Of a DNA stretch of 64,000 nucleotides, positions 63,017-64,000 are shown piece by piece. The stretch is taken from NCBI GenBank assembly GCA_041191405.1, contig JBEEOW010000013.1, positions 36,280-100,279 on the forward strand, given 5' to 3'. The stretch is from JBEEOW01 sp041191405 (GTDB taxonomy: Bacteria > Bacteroidota > Bacteroidia > Cytophagales > UBA9547). The position numbers were made by a program, and so were the translations under genes. The notes beneath the pieces are model-generated. The model made no database searches. It worked only from the letters and a program-made list of their open reading frames with translations, and was not told the DNA's origin. Numbering within the stretch: the first letter of the stretch is position 1; every line of letters begins with the position of its first letter.

Positions 63017-63741
63017 TCATTCCGTTACTATAATTTGTCCCGTTAAAAAAATTGAGTGCCAAGTCGCAAATGTCAAAACGAACTTGTCAATATGCGATTG
63101 GCTTTTATTAGTGTCATAGCTAGTATCCATTTGAACTTTATATAGTTGGTTTGAAGTGGCTAATTTCGTTTTCCAACATTCAATTATTTTTTCAGCGACT
63201 TGTCTTGGCTGTGGATATTGAGCACTAAGTTTACACTTTACGAGAATCATACACTCCAATTTCCCAGTCATTTCAAACTCAACGTGGTCAATTATTTCTG
63301 TTTCATATAGCCAACCTTCAAAGTCTATTTTAAAGCCTAAAAGGTCGTCATAGTCAGAGTAAGGACCAACTTTATTGTCAAGTGATTTGAGAAAGGTCGA
63401 ACCGTCCCAATAATTGAAGTCTGGTCGTAATATTTTTGTGATTTTACCTTTACCAACTGTCTTCGCACCTTCTCTTGTTTCAAATTCCTGTCCAACATAA
63501 AATTGTCCAACATGAAAGTCTGTGCTTAATGTTTGCAAATAAACTTTTACCGTCTCGCCAGGATTACATATTTCCTTGTCCAAGAATTGTTGTGGTGCGT
63601 CCCAGTCTTTTCCGTTATAGTAAAACTGTCCACGATAACCATTTCCCACAGCAGTCCTTCGTCCACCTTCTTGTTCAGTCAAATAGTAGATGTCAGCTTC
63701 AAGTTCTGGCTGTCGAAGTTTATGTTTATCTGTGTCGTCAT
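63017..63741 (-). CDS. EF-Tu C-terminal-domain-like cassette protein, probable frameshift
   Basis: The long frame (63682 down to 63017, TTG start) begins TEQEGGRRTAVGNGYRGQFYYNG and reaches EFETREGAKTVGKGKITKI at about residue 80, a pattern of the third domain of EF-Tu. A C-terminal unknown region follows. The frame is open upstream without an ATG. A different frame starts with ATG at 63741 and reads INFDSQNLKLT before a TGA; one base change near 63690 would join it to ADIYYLTEQEGG. So the gene likely has a frameshift at its start. It is placed between two attC-like sites. Not a GTPase. Confidence 0.6.
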
Positions 63742-63749
63742 AGTGTTGG

Positions 63750-63873
63750 TGCTAACGTTTTGCAGCTACCCGAAGGGCGGGACTTTTACCACAAAACTTG
63801 ATTTGAAAAACTAATGTTTGATTAACCACAAAACTGTCTTTGGAACACGAAACCCCGCCTTTTGGGTAGGTGC
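63750..63873. repeat. attC-like cassette recombination site 2, interrupted
   Basis: Left end GTGCTAACG, then 20-base arms 63762-63781 (GCAG-CTACCC-G-AA-G-GGCGGG) and 63854-63873 (CCCGCC-T-TT-T-GGGTAG-G-TGC). They pair at 17 of 20 positions, with the same three mismatches as site 1. The outer right end is cut after GTGCTTGT by an insertion sequence. Confidence 0.6.
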
Positions 63874-63878
63874 TTGTC

Positions 63879-64000
63879 TTGTCCTGAAATAGGTTTACAC
63901 AAAGTAAGCATAAAATGGAAGGAAGAACAAAGGTTGTATACAGTGAAGCATTCAAACATTTAGTGTGTAAAGAGCACATCGATACAGGTTCAAGTTTGAA
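63879..64000 (+). mobile_element. Insertion sequence left end, runs off the window
   Basis: Starts near TGTCCTGAAATAGG just after the right arm of attC-like site 2. A transposase begins 36 bases in. The full element and its right end are not in the window, so the boundary and any target duplication are not confirmed. Confidence 0.5.
63915..64000 (+). CDS. Transposase N-terminus, IS3-like (partial)
   Basis: The first 28 codons from the ATG at 63915 read EGRTKVVYSEAFKHLVCKEH, then IDTGSSL. The YSEAFK and the following helix fit the helix-turn-helix start of IS3-family OrfA proteins of Bacteroidota. Too short for a certain family call; window end cuts it. Confidence 0.55.
   Translation, partial: MEGRTKVVYSEAFKHLVCKEHIDTGSSL

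Noticed and set aside
62898..63119. Plus-strand frame across attC-like site 1
   Set aside because: It lies wholly in the palindromic site and the end of the neighbouring gene; open frames of this kind are common in attC hairpins.
63475..63814. Two plus-strand frames opposite the EF-Tu-like gene
   Set aside because: No family character; shadows of the minus-strand gene and attC-like site.
1..64000. CRISPR arrays, tRNA or rRNA genes
   Set aside because: No regular repeat-spacer pattern, cloverleaf or rRNA sequence was found on either strand by reading.

Overview
The window is a low-GC chromosomal segment of a member of the Bacteroidota. Support for this: two proteins with C-terminal type IX secretion (Por) sorting domains, two TonB-dependent receptors, a hybrid histidine kinase, an alternative GlmU next to type B ribosomal protein L31, the fused-function NadR, few recognisable Shine-Dalgarno sites and possible TAnnTTTG-type -7 elements. 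The family or genus cannot be fixed from the sequence alone.

Layout. 1-6524: end of recQ, a UvrD-like helicase, a hybrid sensor kinase and a secreted T9SS protein. 6525-18724 is a defence island. It starts with a LlaJI/McrBC-like restriction-modification operon (controller protein, cytosine-5 methyltransferase that stops before motif X, McrB-like AAA GTPase, DUF2357/McrC-like nuclease, small unknown protein). Next is an AIPR abortive-infection gene broken by two in-frame TAA codons and by an IS110-family insertion sequence, whose 5' leader folds like a bridge RNA. A frameshifted RhuM fragment, a small conserved protein and a tripartite hipB-hipS-hipT-like module with two matched candidate operators follow. 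18725-44123 is mostly housekeeping and accessory metabolism: mnmE, a Uma2 nuclease, a thioredoxin, an archaemetzincin, a channel-like membrane protein, a SpoIIE-type phosphatase, a TonB receptor, rpe, an O-antigen ligase-like protein, small membrane proteins, a TonB receptor-pnuC-nadR pyridine-nucleotide salvage operon, a HigBA-like toxin-antitoxin pair, rsmI, a MATE transporter and the actP-yjcH acetate permease. 44517-61193: glycosyltransferases, dapA, rpmE2, alternative glmU, holB, a LOG protein, a lytic transglycosylase, a deacetylase-GT2 pair, a TlpA-like thioredoxin, a PhoP/PhoR-like two-component pair, and the YbdL/YafV methionine-salvage pair. 61194-64000 is unstable again: a partial duplication of the yafV gene, palindromic repeats, and two integron-cassette-like units separated by attC-like sites, the second interrupted by an insertion sequence that runs off the window.

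The strongest unusual signals are: (1) the IS110 leader, where two nested stem-loops fit the target- and donor-loop layout of bridge RNAs and the second loop carries the eight bases found at both element boundaries; (2) the two attC-like sites, whose arms differ in sequence yet covary and keep the same three mismatches; (3) the mixed LlaJI/McrBC-AIPR defence operon with several lesions; (4) two TTTATAT-N8-RTATAAA palindromes upstream of hipB; (5) a family of intergenic hairpins built from seven-base units (GAKTTWA-like) that recurs across the window.
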